Of a DNA stretch of 64,000 nucleotides, positions 20,472-33,331 are shown one piece after another. The position numbers were made by a program, and so were the translations under genes. Numbering within the stretch: position 1 is the stretch's first letter; each line of letters begins with the position of its first letter. The notes under the pieces are model-generated. The model was not told the DNA's origin, ran no database searches, and saw only the letters and a program-made list of their open reading frames with translations. This stretch comes from Hydnum rufescens UP504 (taxonomy: Eukaryota; Basidiomycota; Agaricomycetes; Cantharellales; Hydnaceae), in the NCBI GenBank assembly GCA_014904985.1, contig MU128987.1, forward strand, positions 4,153-68,152, written 5' to 3'.

Positions 20472-21305
20472 TCGCTTCGATGCTTTGCAGCTACCCTCTT
20501 TCTTCTTTTCTTTCTTCGGTGCTAAGGTAGCTATCGAATACCGTGTGCAATGTTATAGTGACGGAACGGCTGCCTGGAGCCGCTTCGGAGTATCTCAAGT
20601 CCTTCATAGAATCTTGTATCCCGAGAAGTTCTAATGGTTTCAGAGGCTTGTCAATTAGAAACGGGCTAGGACCCCCTGCGCACAGTCGTAGTATGCAGCA
20701 TTGAGGGACATTATAATTTCTGCAGCTGGTTGCAGTTACCCGAAAGGCACGGGTAGGCGTCACGCTATAATCAAGACCTATTCCAGGAGGAGAGGGTGAT
20801 GCAACAATTGTTGGGGTACTGGGGAATCGGCAGATCAGTCGATTGTCACCGTCAATCTGCAACTTTTTGTTTCAAGAGGTGGCTACTCTGTCAATGCAGG
20901 GACCATAATTACCACATGCATGCGAATTTCTTTCTGGTCATTCTTCAATGCACTTTGGGCTTTTCTACTTCATATATCGAATTTTGGAGTGAGGTACTAA
21001 CGAAAGCTCTCGCCTGCTCGTGCGATGCGATAATGCTCCTCTTGTTCATGAACAACATTCTCTGGGTCGAGGGATGAATCTAGTGGAGAAACAAAAGGAG
21101 TTCAAGAAAAGAGTAGGCTTTTTTTGTATGCGGCATTAAGGCCCCCTATATATGTCATTACAGGAGCTGATGAGAGACTAAAAAGTTTTGATTGCACTGC
21201 CTGCCTGCGGAATAATAAGCAGAGACAGTTGTGGAGACGCGAAAGTCGAGAAGTGCGCGTGGGCGGGCAGATAGGCACTTTGAAGACAACACTCGTACGA
21301 TCCCC
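20472..21305. other. Intergenic, no supported gene
   Basis: About 830 bp between the convergent ends of the NADPH oxidase and lipase genes. A minus-strand frame of 123 codons (20862-20491) has no recognisable domain or start context; I give it little weight. No RNA gene or repeat is seen. Confidence 0.4.
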
Positions 21306-24300
21306 CTAGTTGACGATCCAATCGCACTTACCCAAAGCGACACGATCGAGCTGGTCCCAATAATGAACTACCGGGAGCGTTGTCAGTTCACTCACTGGCG
21401 CTCACACCCCCTCACAAATGGTGTCTCAGGGTGGGAAAAAAGCGACACACTCACCTGTGAGGTGGGCAACAATCCGACCAAGGATGGGGATCTTCTGCAA
21501 GAAGATGCCGACAGCCTCGCGCTTCTGTTCACCTGGTAGAGCTAGATGCTGCGCTCGTTGGACGGCGATCTCGTCCTTGCTGAAGGCAGATGTGATGGCA
21601 ACTGTGCTGCCGCGAGTGATATGATTACCAGTAACGTGTGAGCTAGCAGTTTGTTTCGTGAAATTGTTGATATGGAGATGAGGAACGTCATATAAAGCAG
21701 AGAGCAGAAAGAGAAAGGGAAGGCGATCAGTCTGCGAACAAAGAGGAGACGAGAGAGAGGTCACGCACGAATGGGGGCTGTCACGCATCTTGATTTCGGT
21801 GCCAAGATGTGCAAACGCAAACGCATTGTTAGGCGAAATATTGAGGTCCTTGATATCTCCTAATTCAGGTAGGCAAGTTGCAACTATAGGGATACCCAAA
21901 GAGTGAGCATGAAAGATGACTGAGGATCAGAACGGTGGCATGAATATCAAGAATGCCGAGGGCGGAGGCTTGCCTGCGTCTCCGATTCGAGGTAATGCGC
22001 CACATTGTCTGCAAGCACGAATACGAGGAGTAGAAAAGAAAAGGAACTGAATGGAGGTCGTATCCTAACTAACCTTCGGGCGCTTCTTGTCTTCCGCCAT
22101 CTTGGCGTTAAAAACTAGTATTACGCATGATTAATCACTCAGGACGTTGATAGACACGTCGGATAGGTCCAAGAAACGAAAATTACACACCGATGGACAG
22201 ATTTGCGATCGCAAATGATAGGGGAAGCAAACAGATATGCATCTCGCAGCACAGACCTTTTCCCCATATCCTTGTGGCGCATAAGGAAGCGGGAATACAC
22301 CAAACTAGCAGTGGCACAGCCGAGAGAGTGACCAGTGAACCACACATTGATCTGTACGCCCAGAACTCCCATCAGAGGGGGTCATGGATCGAGGAAAACG
22401 ATAAACGGACTTTGGTGGATTCAGGGAGCTTGTTTGATTGACGGAGGTGTTTGGCAAGGGTCTTGACAGAAAGCGAGATGGTATCATAGGGCCTGAAACT
22501 TCCTAGGTCGCTGACATCATCAGGGAAGACGCGCTCCTTGAAGCCCTTATGCACTCTCTCAAAGCCATCGATGTAACTTCCACCTAGAGGAAATAACATC
22601 GTAAGAGAGTCCCTTGCGAAATCCGCGTTTTAAGTGTGGCGTACAGGAGGTCATGGATGCATTGAAATCCGAGAGCCATTCACCGAATTCGATGGGTGTC
22701 GTGCCTACAAGGGTTCAGTTTATTATCGACTTCACTAACGTGGGCAGTAACCTTTGAAAGCAACAACGATCCAGGTAGACCTGGGGTCCCAGAACAAACC
22801 ACAGAATGCCGACGCGGTATTGTTGAGCTCTAACGTTGGGAACATGGCATCGACATATGAGTTTCCACATGTGGTCTCGAGCCAAATAGGCCTGGCCAAA
22901 GAATGGAGAATTAATACGTACCAGAAACGGGTTCAAAGTCGATACCGAACCGTCTGCAAAAATCGCGAATAGCACGATCACCAGCAGAGTCTAGACTCTC
23001 AGCAGCAGTTGCGGCCGTCTCGTTAGTAAACAGATCTTTGAGGAGGTCTCCAGGAACGTGGGTAACGGGATTTAAGTTGGTGAGGAGCTCAGCACTGGCA
23101 GCGGCCAGGGTGGGTGTGGAGCTTGTGGGTTTCTCGGAAGCGGTTATGGCCACAGCGGCGCGCACAGCGTCATTCTCGTGCTCGTATATTACACTGGCTA
23201 TCTGGAGACTGACCCAATGCTCACGTTGGTCCCGAAGATTCAGATGAACTCAGGAACGACGTACAGCATTTTAGCAATGTCAAGATTGAAATAGCGTTCG
23301 CGCTCATTATCCTTGCTGTCCTTGATAGGGGAGCTGAGGGCTGCCTTGGCGGCCTCGGCCTGTCTTTGTGTGAGTGCATGAAACAAGTTCGGGATTCCTT
23401 ATGATATTGTCAAGCGAAATAGAAATAAGATACAGGTCATCATGAGACTCACCAGAATTCACAAGGCCAAGGCCTCCGCCATATTTGTCGGCCCAATGAT
23501 AGTAGATCCTGCATACAGAAGAATAGGGGCAGGCTATTAGCATCGTGTTCAGCACTTCCATGAATATACAAATGATCCTGATACCCACCGGACAAGCGGA
23601 GGAAAATGTGCTGCGAGACAACAGACTAGAACAACACCCAGGAGGATCGTTCCCCCCACAGCGAAAACCATGATACTGAACCAATCAAAAATTCCAAGAC
23701 CCCCGAAGAGCGAACTTGCCAATACGTTCGTCCATGTTTGAAAGAGGTATCGGAAATATCGGCTAGTCTCAAGGACGACGAGACTATTGTAATTGTTGGC
23801 TGTCTAATAGAGGGGTAGGACACATTTACAAAAAAGATATCATTGGCGGAACCGGTTCAAGATACGCACATTAACAGTGTGCCGGTTTGTAGAGCTTTGT
23901 GACAGCCCGACGACTACATCGGATGTTGTAATTGGGATCTGCGCAAGAATCTGCTAGCGTACCTTCGTCCAACCGCAGTGCGCGCAATTTGGCGTGAATA
24001 TCATCCCCAGATATATCGTTCGGTAGAGGTTCGTCGTCTGCGGAAGTAATGTGCCCGGGTTCCAGAGGCTGTTTACTACCGTTGGGCAACATGGGGTAGA
24101 GCTTTGGCGACGAAAGTAACTGCTATTGGGTTAATAGGAGACGGGAGAGTCCTACAAACGAGAGGCTTCAGTTCAAGAGAGGATATGTATAAGGTTTGGG
24201 GAGCTGCTTGGGTATTTGCACATGTCAGTTTCCCGAGACCCTGCTCGGCCATTGTATAGGTGTAGTTGGTGTAGTTTCTGGGTAGTTCTCCCACGTAGCA

Positions 24301-24327
24301 CTCGCTGGGTTCTACATGCATGCTCAT
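21306..24327 (-). CDS. Class 3 (alpha/beta hydrolase) lipase family protein
   Basis: A multi-exon gene for a large lipase. Pieces in order: probable N-terminus MSMHVEPSECYVGELPRNY at 24327; the exon holding LRALRLDEGTLAD; a hydrophobic WFSLWG region; the exon with YYHWADKYGGGLGLVN; then QAEAAKAALSSPIKDSKDNE and the long exon at 22911-23165 (FTNETAATAAESLDSAGDRA). Next come WLETTCGNSYVDAMFPTLEL, IVVAFKGT and YIDGFERVHKGFKERVFP. The nucleophile elbow is VWFTGHSLGCATASLVYSRF (22300-22345), with Ser in GHSLG. The C-terminal part is NLPELGDIKDLNISPNNAF and VHYWDQLDRVALGKCDWIVN, TAG at 21306-21308. It hydrolyses acyl esters, substrate unknown. The N-terminal exon choice is uncertain; it is convergent with the NADPH oxidase gene. 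Confidence 0.85.
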
Positions 24328-24389
24328 GGATTTTCCTACGTCTCCTAATCAGTGTGAATGGTGGACAAGAATCACAGGGAATTGCATTC

Positions 24390-24766
24390 CTAATTTAGGA
24401 TTACTGCCAGGAATGCGCAGTGAATGCGCTGGTCCAGTCCTGCAGATCGTTGGGAGCAACGCTCGGGAACACGGTTAAGCAGTCAGGTATCCCTTATTTG
24501 TGGGCAACAGCGGTTGCCACACCGAGCCACAAAAAGCGAATTTTCGTGGAGCATTGTGTAATCGACAGCCATTGGCTCGGTCTTTGCCTTCGACAGCTCG
24601 GGTTTTGGAATCGGTATTGGATTGTGCTCATATCATCCCGCAGTCCTAGCGGATACGGACTTGAAGAGACCTCTTTGGCATTGCCTTGGTCAGGCCTCCC
24701 CTTCCCGAGGCGTACTACTGTAGTCATAGTAACAATTTCCGGGTCAATGCTACAATAACCAGACAC
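24390..24766 (-). CDS. Small unrecognised gene
   Basis: I do not recognise this gene. A start at 24766 gives MSGYCSIDPEIVTMTTVVRL (or an inner Met, MTTVVRLGKGRPD), running to STIQYRFQNP. The same frame then loses protein-like character, while the neighbouring frame reads ELSKAKTEPMAVDYTML and HENSLFVARCGN, so either a one-base indel near 24605 or an intron joins them. A possible last exon reads FPSVAPNDLQDWTSAFTAHSW followed by TAA near 24415. It lies between the lipase and eL22 genes, all on the minus strand. No domain or function can be assigned. Confidence 0.4.
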
Positions 24767-24805
24767 TATAGCTATCCGGACAGGGGATGGTGAAAACGTG
24801 CACGA

Positions 24806-25449
24806 CTACTCATCATCTTCGTCCTCGTCATTATCGCTGTGGAGATATCTTCAGAACAGTGAAGAGGCGCCGCATAGGAGTCAGTACTTACGCAATGTTA
24901 TAGAACCTGAGCTCGTATGAGCCTGGAGTGATAGCCACAACCCTGCAGATATGGTCAGAATGCGTACATCGTAGATGCGAGAAATGACAAACCGAATCCA
25001 ATCTCGCAGTTGGTTCTTCTTCAAGAACTTCTTAGTGAGGTACTTCAAGTAGCGCTTCGAGAAGGGGATGTTAGAGGCCACGGAAAGCTTCCCATCACCT
25101 AAAGCAAACAATCGATACCCATCAGTGAGAAATTCTTGGCGCATTAAGGACCAGCATACCCTCTTTGCTAATCTTGATGGCGTCGCCAAGTTGGCCAGGC
25201 TTGCCGTCGACTTTAATACGGTCATGCAAGAATTTCTCGTACGCCGCCCCGTCAAAAACGCCATCGTTTGCTGGCTTGGAAAAGTCAACGGTGAACTTGT
25301 GCTTGCCGGCGGCAGCTTTAGCGGGTACGGAGGGGGCCTTGGGCTAATTTATACATTCACGTAGTAGGGAAAAAAAATGAGGGTTGGGTATTAGCCTACT
25401 GAGACGTCTCCTCAGCAAAGCGATTAACCGCAACCCGAATACGCACCAT
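24806..25449 (-). CDS. RPL22: 60S ribosomal protein eL22
   Basis: Component of the large ribosomal subunit. The start codon (25449) is followed at once by an intron (ATG then GTGCGT) whose acceptor ATTAG precedes codons for [20 protein letters not shown]. Then [19 protein letters not shown] and [20 protein letters not shown], a further intron, [35 protein letters not shown], another intron, [17 protein letters not shown], and an acidic tail DNDEDEDDE ending at the TAG at 24806-24808. The [23 protein letters not shown] signature is diagnostic of eL22. It is divergent from CBF5, with 151 bp between start codons, a layout suited to shared control of ribosome production. Confidence 0.96.
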
Positions 25450-25600
25450 TTTTGGCGGTCGAGGGGGGAAGGAAGGAAGGAAGGATGGGTGCTGACGGTG
25501 GATTTTTTTTTTGAGGAAGAACTGGAAGGAATTTGCCGACGTCTCATGAATTTTGCTTCCCTCGCCGCTTGACTTTTCCAAGAAGGGCCTTGGTTTTGAG

Positions 25601-27515
25601 ATGGCCGACTACGCGATCAAGCCAGAGGAGAAGGACGCCAAAGGTGGACACATCTGACTGGCCACTCCTGTTGAAAAACTACAGCGACCTCCTCGTCCGC
25701 AGCTCGCATTTTACCCCCATTCCATCCGGTTGCAGTCCTCTCAAGCGTGATTTACAAAGCTATGTCAAGTACGTTCCTCTTTCCTTCGAACCAAGGAAAT
25801 GCTATTGAACTTTACTTGTAGAGGCTGGTGTTATTAATTTGGACAAGCCATCGAATCCTTCCAGCCATGAAGTCGTTGCTTGGCTTCCGGCGTATACTTC
25901 GCGTTGAAAAGACAGGGCATAGTGGCACGCTCGACCCCAAAGTCACAGGTTGTCTCATCGTATGCATAGATCGTGCGACACGACTCGTCAAAAGCCAACA
26001 AGGAGCAGGTAACCTTCTTCATTCTTAACACTACTTAACACGCTCATGTATCTATGTAGGAAAGGAATACGTCTGCGTTCTGCGCCTGCATTCCGCCCTC
26101 GAATCAGAAAAGGCTCTTCCACGCGCTTTGGAAACGCTCACCGGTGCTCTATTCCAACGACCCCCATTAATTTCAGCCGTCAAGCGTCAACTACGCGTGC
26201 GCACCATTCACCAGTCGAGTCTTCTTGAATTTGACAACAAGCGCAATCTTGGCGTTTTCTGGGTCTCATGCGAAGCTGGGACGTACATCCGTACCCTATG
26301 CGTCCATCTTGGATTGTTGCTTGGTGTAGGTGGGCATATGCAGGAACTACGAAGAGTCCGGAGTGGGGCCATGGGGGAGGGTGATGATATTGTCACCATG
26401 CATGATGTATTGGATGCACAGTGGCTGTATGACAACAACAGAGATGGTATGGCTTTCTTTTGTCATTATGTTTACCGTGGCCCCACATACTCACAATGAC
26501 GGCCAGAATCATATCTCCGACGCGTTATTCGGCCTTTGGAATGCCTTATGGTCGGGTATAAACGAATTGTCGTCAAAGACAGTGCCGTGAACGCCGTTTG
26601 CTACGGCGCCAAGCTTATGATCCCTGGTCTTCTGCGATATGGCACGTATCCATAATTCCTCCAATATGGCCCTGCCTGAATTCTCTTTCCCCCCCTTTTA
26701 GCCGCTGATATCGAGGTGCACGAAGAGGTCGTTTTAATGACAACGAAAGGGGAAGCGATTGCTCTCGGGATCGCCCAAATGTCAACCGTAGACCTCACGA
26801 CGTGCGACCATGGGGTCGCGGCCAAGGTCAAGCGATGTATCATGGAACGCGACACTTATCCTCGTCGCTGGGGACTTGGACCCAAAGCACTCGAGAAGAA
26901 GAAGTTGGTGAAGGGTGGCAAGCTTGACAAGCACGGAAGACCAATCGAGGGCGTCACCCCCAAGGAATGGACGAGTGCTTACGTTGATTATTCTGCGGGG
27001 GCAGAACTCTCTGTGAACGTGTGTATCTTTTTCTTTATTTGCCTGGTCGAGGCGTGAACAATTTTCTTGGCCATATAGGGCGTAGCACCAGTAGCCTCAA
27101 CGTCGACGGCGAATCCGGGGACTATGCAACTTGACGCTCCTGCTCCATCTGCATCCGAGCCCACAAAAGAGAAGAAGCGTAAACGCAAATCCGAGGCCGC
27201 CGATGCTACAAAAGAAGGGGAGGTGCCGGGGACATCGAGCGCCATGCCACTCGACGTCCCGACTTCCTCCACAATACCCGAACCTGTCAAGGAAAAGAAA
27301 CGTAAACGCAAATCTGAAGCCGCCGACGATGTGGAGATGGGAGGTGCGCCTGAAGAGGAAGACGAGGCCGAGCGAAAGCGGAGAAAGAAGGAGAAAAAAG
27401 AGAAAAAGGCAGCAGCGGCGGCGGCGGCGGCGCGGATGTGTCTGGTGCGGATGACACTGCGGCAGAGAGCAGTCCTAAAAAGAAGAAGAGAAAGAGTGAG
27501 GTAGCTGATGAATAG
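25601..27515 (+). CDS. CBF5: H/ACA snoRNP pseudouridine synthase Cbf5 (dyskerin)
   Basis: Catalytic subunit of H/ACA snoRNPs, which turns chosen uridines of rRNA and snRNA into pseudouridine in the nucleolus. Start at 25601 ([13 protein letters not shown]). Exon 2 carries [17 protein letters not shown] and the catalytic motif [20 protein letters not shown] (Asp in TLDPKVTG). Then [55 protein letters not shown] and [20 protein letters not shown]. The PUA domain reads [19 protein letters not shown] and [20 protein letters not shown]. The tail has lysine-rich [10 protein letters not shown] repeats, an Ala run and a final [15 protein letters not shown] at 27513-27515. Two breaks look like sequence errors: an extra base at about 25639 (GCCAAAGGTGG) and a shift in the GCG run near 27420-27435. 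Confidence 0.95.
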
Positions 27516-27691
27516 TCTGCTGTTGGGCCGCCAGGGAGTTGATTTCCTTTTCGCTTGTCACTATTTGTTTTTTTTTGCATATTACTGTTGACTTCTTTGT
27601 AATATTTGCACAACTCAACGGAGATCGAGCGGAATAGTAGCTGGAAGGGAGTCTTGAATGAGATAAATGTATGAAATGTCTACGCCTCGTG

Positions 27692-30600
27692 CTAATAAAT
27701 CAGGTCAATGTGTGGTGGTTGAGCAACCGTCAATTGCTCGTCTTCTTCTGCCGCTTCTACCTTGATCTTCCCCAACACTAATAGTGCCAGATCATTCCAC
27801 TTCTGCAGCTCAGCCGAAAGGGGTTTCCCCCGCATCTGAGTACCGAGTACGGTCCCAAGACGATCGCGAAGGATCTTCAGAGCGAGATTTGTCTTGGGGG
27901 TGGTGGCAAACTTTATCTTACGGTCAAGAACGGCCGAATTCGACGATAACTACACCCAACGTCAGAAGCATTGAATGGAACAGGGAAGATAACAAACCTT
28001 GAAGTCGGCGTCTCCGCACAGGAGGAACATGGCCAAGTCATCCACAGGACCAGTCTCCCATGCGTACAATTTCTTCGAATGCCTAGTTTCGGAGAATGAG
28101 GACCCCGACGGGATGAGAAAGAAAATCAATAGACGAACATGATCGTGAAATAGCATAAATGATTGGCGCCGAAATCTTTTGGGCGCCGCTGGAAATTGAC
28201 CGAGCTCGGATGGAACGCAGCAGGTTGATTGTTGGTCAACGTGCGGAGCTGCCCACTCTGCTGATCTACAGCCAACACCTTTGGGTACAGCCCGGCGACT
28301 AGAGCAGCTTTCACAAAGTTGTCTTCGCCCGCGTTGCGATTTAGAGATTCTGGAACTGCCACAAAGCGAGTTCGGTTTCGCCCGTAACGTGTCCTTGAGG
28401 GTAATAAGTATGATATAAATGTAGTAAAGAAAGGATCCACTCACCGGGAAAGTTCACGCTCATACGCCTTGTCCACGTGGATAAACGACGAGTCAATCAG
28501 GTAGCTAGTTGGACCGTGAATGGAGAATACAACAATATAGTCACAATGACCTTACCCTAAAAACTGCTGGCGAAGCTCCTCTATTTGCTGCAGATTTTGG
28601 TGGCTGAGGTAGTTTTTCCTACAAAAAGTACGAACAAAGCCTGGATTGGCAGATGCTCTTCGCCAACTCGCGAATGCCGCATGTATCGTAAGGAAGTCGG
28701 AATTGTCTTTCAGATATTTATGTGAATGGACCACTCTGTCACGTGGCGACCAGCAAAATACTGACCAACTTTGAACGAAGTTTTAGCACGATCTGCCTCC
28801 TGCTCAAATCCAAAAGGGGCCAGGAATGGGGACTTCGAGTTCAACGCTGCCGCAATAGTCAGTGCCGGGTCAAGGCATCCGAAAAGCGCTGCAATCAGCA
28901 AAAATTTCCCCAAATGCACATCGGTCGGAAGTTTGCTAAGCAGACGTCCCATTGGCGTGATATCTTCGGTAGGAGTAAGGGCTTTGACCTGCAGCGACAA
29001 ACATCTTAGCTGAGATCATAGTTATTCGAGAAGTGATGCATGCCTCAACCAGAGCAGACACAGCTCTTTGCACATTAATTTGTGCTGGAGGATCCAAGGC
29101 TCGTGACAGAACATCCTCAATCGACGTCCCGATATTGACTTTCAGGATCTTAATGCGAAGGGCCAGATCAGAAAGACTAAGACGCATCATCTCAGGTAGG
29201 GGATGTTCAGCTAACTATGTGTAACATTGTGAGTTAGCTAGGTATTAAGGCATGGGCAAGAGGTGGATACCAAGCTGTCGTGTCTGAATTTGGTGAACAA
29301 GTGAAAACAAAGGCCGGCTTGAACGCGTCCGGCACGTCCACGGCGCTGCGCAGCATTGCTCCTAGCGATGTAGGTCTCTACCAAGCGACTAATCTGTCGC
29401 TTTTCGTCGAACCTAAGGCTACATATCAGTAACCCATTACCTGAAACAGGGTCAAGAAAGTACCTCATTTCTCTGTGCTTTCCAGAGTCGATCACACAAG
29501 TGATATCGGGAATAGTGATGCCTTGCGAGACATGAGTCAGAATTGTGGTCTATACAGAAGTACATTCCCTTACCGGTCTCTGCAATATTCGTCGCTGGGG
29601 GCGATATTAAGAACAGTCCTTTGCAACACAATACAAGATACACACCAATTACAATCTTTCGCACTCCAGGTGGAGGAAGATCAAAGACTGCCCCTTGATT
29701 CTCGCTGGAGATTGTAGAATGCAATGGATATATTCGAAAGGCATCACTGCTACCAAATAGCTCATGTTCTGATAGTGTTTCGTGAAGTCGACGAATCTCG
29801 TTCATCCCAGGCATGAAAATGAGGACGGCACCAGAGTAAGGAATGTACTGGATGTCATGAAAGCAGATTCGCTCCAGTAGTTTCATTATCAGATCATAAG
29901 GGATCAAGCGTTCATCGAGGAGGTTAATTGTATTCCCAGTTGTCTGTGAATAACGCTTCTCGAATTTTGGAACCACGGTTGTGGGATCAGATCCATCATC
30001 CTCATCATCTTGTAGTGCCGAGTCTTCTGTCCATTCTAAGACGGGTTGCTTTCCATTACGATGGAAACGATCATTAACTGCAAAGTAATCATAAAGAAGT
30101 ATGCAAGAATGATCAGTCCAATTAATGCTAACCGTGCTTCGCGTATGGAGAGCCTTCCTTGATGGACCACTGAGTGAACTCAATGGCATCTTCCAAGAAA
30201 CGTACATCTACTGGGAAAGTCCGTCCAGGGACATGAAGAACGGGACAATTACCAAAGAACTGGGAGATTTTGACGGCATCCAAGGTAGCAGACATAAGAA
30301 TGACCCTAGGATATGATATATAATAAGACTGGACTGGCTACATAGAAGGAAACGGACGTACTTGAGATCTTTCCTTTGCTCGATCAACGACTTCAGTACG
30401 ATAAGCAAGAAATCACTTTCAATAGATCGCTCGTGAACCTATGCCAGATATGAGTAGCCGATAGTTGATTGACGGTATTAATCTTACCTCATCAATAATG
30501 ATATGCTGTCGAATGCACTTGAGGTTAGGAACAGGATTAAGGCCAGAATGAATGAAGAATGCCAACCGTAATCTCATCAAACGCAATACCCTTCCCCCCG

Positions 30601-33331
30601 GACCCACTTCCACCTTCTAACATACGTAAAGCAATTCCATTTGTGACAAATGCCAATCGAGTGTTGCGAGTCGTGTTGCTCTCGAGTCTAATAGAGTAAC
30701 CAACAAGCGAAGCGTTCGTCCCAACGGCATTGGGTGCATCACCAAGTTCACGCGATACCCGCTGAGCAAGCGATATGGCGGAGATACGTCGAGGTTCTGT
30801 ACAGAATATTTTACAGTGATTTCCACGAGAGAGCTGCTCTTCCAGAATGAAGGACGGGACTTGAGTGCTCTTCCCGCTATACGGGTCAGGATATGAATTT
30901 AAAGAGAAAACTCGAAGATTGGATAAATCGGACTGACCAGCCGGTTTCTCCGCTCAGCACCATGACTTGTGATGTATCCAAGGTGCGGGTGATCTCATCT
31001 CGATATGCCGCAATAGGTAACGTGTTTCTTTGTACCTGGAAAGATGATACCCAGTTTAGGATGCAATGCAATGGCACCGTACATTGTGACAGCATACCAG
31101 CATCTCTTGATACGCCAGTGTCTCTTGACGAGCGCGGAAGCTGGACGCGATTTGGTCTGACCCCTGTTCTCGCTGGTTTGAAGGGCTTTGAGGGTGCGGC
31201 TCTGCATGTATTGGAACCGATTTGACGACCTTAGGTACCACCTACAGAAAGAAAGAAATGAGACCAGCACGAAAAATTCGCGAACAAGATCCAGCACCTT
31301 GAGAGAGGAACCAAGTCTCGGCTCGACGATATCTCGGAGCATACCCCATATCCGTCGATTAATCGCATCCTCTCCACTCTTGCGCTTGATCTCGAGCTCG
31401 TCCCATAAATCTCGATATACCGGTGGAAGCACGCGGAAATATGTCTGCGCACCGCCAGTGACGGTCGCATTCGCGAAGCCAGGTTGTGTTATAAAGGTCA
31501 GGGCATGTAATGCCACGGTAGAGATGAATTGCTCCGCTTGTCGATCATCATAACATCCTTCATCCTCCATACACCATTCTTGGGACTTTCCTCCTCCCCA
31601 TCGAATGTTCACCCCTGCACGGCACGCGCGACTTGCACCACCGACAGGGAAGAACGACACAGCGGCGTACTTGTCCATCTTGTATACTGTCTCAGTCAGA
31701 ACCACCCTGGGCGTCCGGCCGGCCCAATGTTTTGGTAGGGACATGTCCCGGATCCGAACTACTGTGTTTGTGCCTGCGACAATTTCCGAAGCAGGCATTT
31801 CGTCCAACATCGTACCAAAAATGCCTTCACTCGTTTCACTATTGGCGGAGTCGTCATCCAAGAGGCCGCCATTTGATTTGGTGACCGGGGTACAGGGCAG
31901 AGACGTTGAAGGGAGAAGACTGGGTGGACGCCGCTTGCGAGAATTACTCTTAGGCGGTGTAAAAGGTGTGGGGGGTGCATTGGGGTCACGTAGACGAGCA
32001 TCTAGGGCAGAGGCATTGAGCGCATTTTTCTGTGCATGATATTCAAGTTCGGCATCCTTCTCCCGGAAGAAATAATGCTGACGGAGTCCCTCAAGCCTCT
32101 TTTCCTCTAACGCCTTGGTTGCAACAAGGTCTGGGGCAGGAGACGGAGTACAAGATATCTGAAAAAGACGCAATTTGACACGGGCATATTCGACATTGGG
32201 ATCCATATCCAGAGAGTCCGACGAGGGAGATTCTGGTCGTGAAGAAGGCTCTGCTTGCAATGGTGGGTTATACGTCTCAAGGACGTGAGACTTGACCTCT
32301 GAGGACGATTCGGAGCTAAGGGAGCCGCTGTTGGTCGATTGATACGAAGTCTTGCGGCCGAGTGGCGATGGAGAGGAAGGCACACCGGCCGTAAGATGGT
32401 GTGCATCTAGAGTATTCGACGCCTGCAATGAGATTGGGGTTTTTGGGGTGTGTGCGCTCGGAGTTCGCGGTTCTCTGATATCCGGGACCTCCGCTATTTC
32501 ATGCCATAAGTATGTCACTAATGTAGGAAGACAGTGGCAACTAACCCTGGTCAAAATCAAGCTCTTCTTCTGGACAATGAAGATACAGCTATGGGGACGG
32601 TCAGACATAACGCATAACATCATGGGCCAAGATTCGCACCCAGTTGAACGCTTCATCGAGCTCAAACGTACTCGAAGCCTTCAAACATTCATTCACTCGC
32701 TCTTCAGAGAAGCCCATGCGCACTAGGACTCCATATGTGACGCCGCTGCGAATCAGAACCTTGTCTGGAGCCTCATTCAGTAAGGGGAATGACGACGCTG
32801 ATGAGATAAGGAATCAGATTAAAACGACATGACGAACAACGCTCATAACGTACCGTCGTCTGTCTGAGCTTTCTCCTCGCGCACGAGTTTCAGCACTCGA
32901 TTACGAAGAATAGGATCGAAGTCCAGACGCGGAAGAGATTTCGCAACCCGTCGATCAAACTCGATTGCCTCCGCAAAATTTATCAAGTCAGTGCCGAAGT
33001 CCACACAAATCAGATCCAATAACAAGGAGAAATATACCTTGAAGGTTCGATTTATCTCCCTCTCCGTTTTCTCCTGCAACTTTTCGACAAGGTTTTGCAG
33101 CACCTGCTCAGCGGCCTTCTCAGCATCCGATGCCACAGCCGAGACAGGCGGTTGAACGCTCCTCTTTTCGGAAGTGAAACCGGTTTCTTGCCCGGGGGCA
33201 GAGGACGGGGGCGCCTCAGTCTCCACTGCCTTTTCATCGTCTTCTAGAGCAGGAGGAGGAATGACTTTTTTGGGCATGGATGAAGTCGCGAAGGGCCTCG
33301 CGATGGCTTGGAGTTTTTTCTTCTTGGCCAT
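27692..33331 (-). CDS. DExH-box RNA helicase, DHX29/DHX57-like
   Basis: A large ATP-dependent RNA helicase. The start at 33331 gives a Lys-rich N-terminus [20 protein letters not shown], then a UBA-like stretch ([14 protein letters not shown]) and a long Ser/Pro-rich and RWD-type region (31000-32480). The helicase core: motif [20 protein letters not shown] split by an intron (about 30870-30970), motif Ia [20 protein letters not shown] (about 30770-30815), motif [16 protein letters not shown] (about 30400-30490), motif [11 protein letters not shown], motif [14 protein letters not shown], motif [20 protein letters not shown] (about 29300-29350). Then HA2 and OB-fold regions ([28 protein letters not shown]), ending HIDLIY, TAG at 27692-27694. 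DEVH, the RWD part and the C-terminal layout fit the DHX29/DHX57/YLR419W group, which acts on translation or mRNA. More than a dozen introns; convergent with CBF5. Confidence 0.88.
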
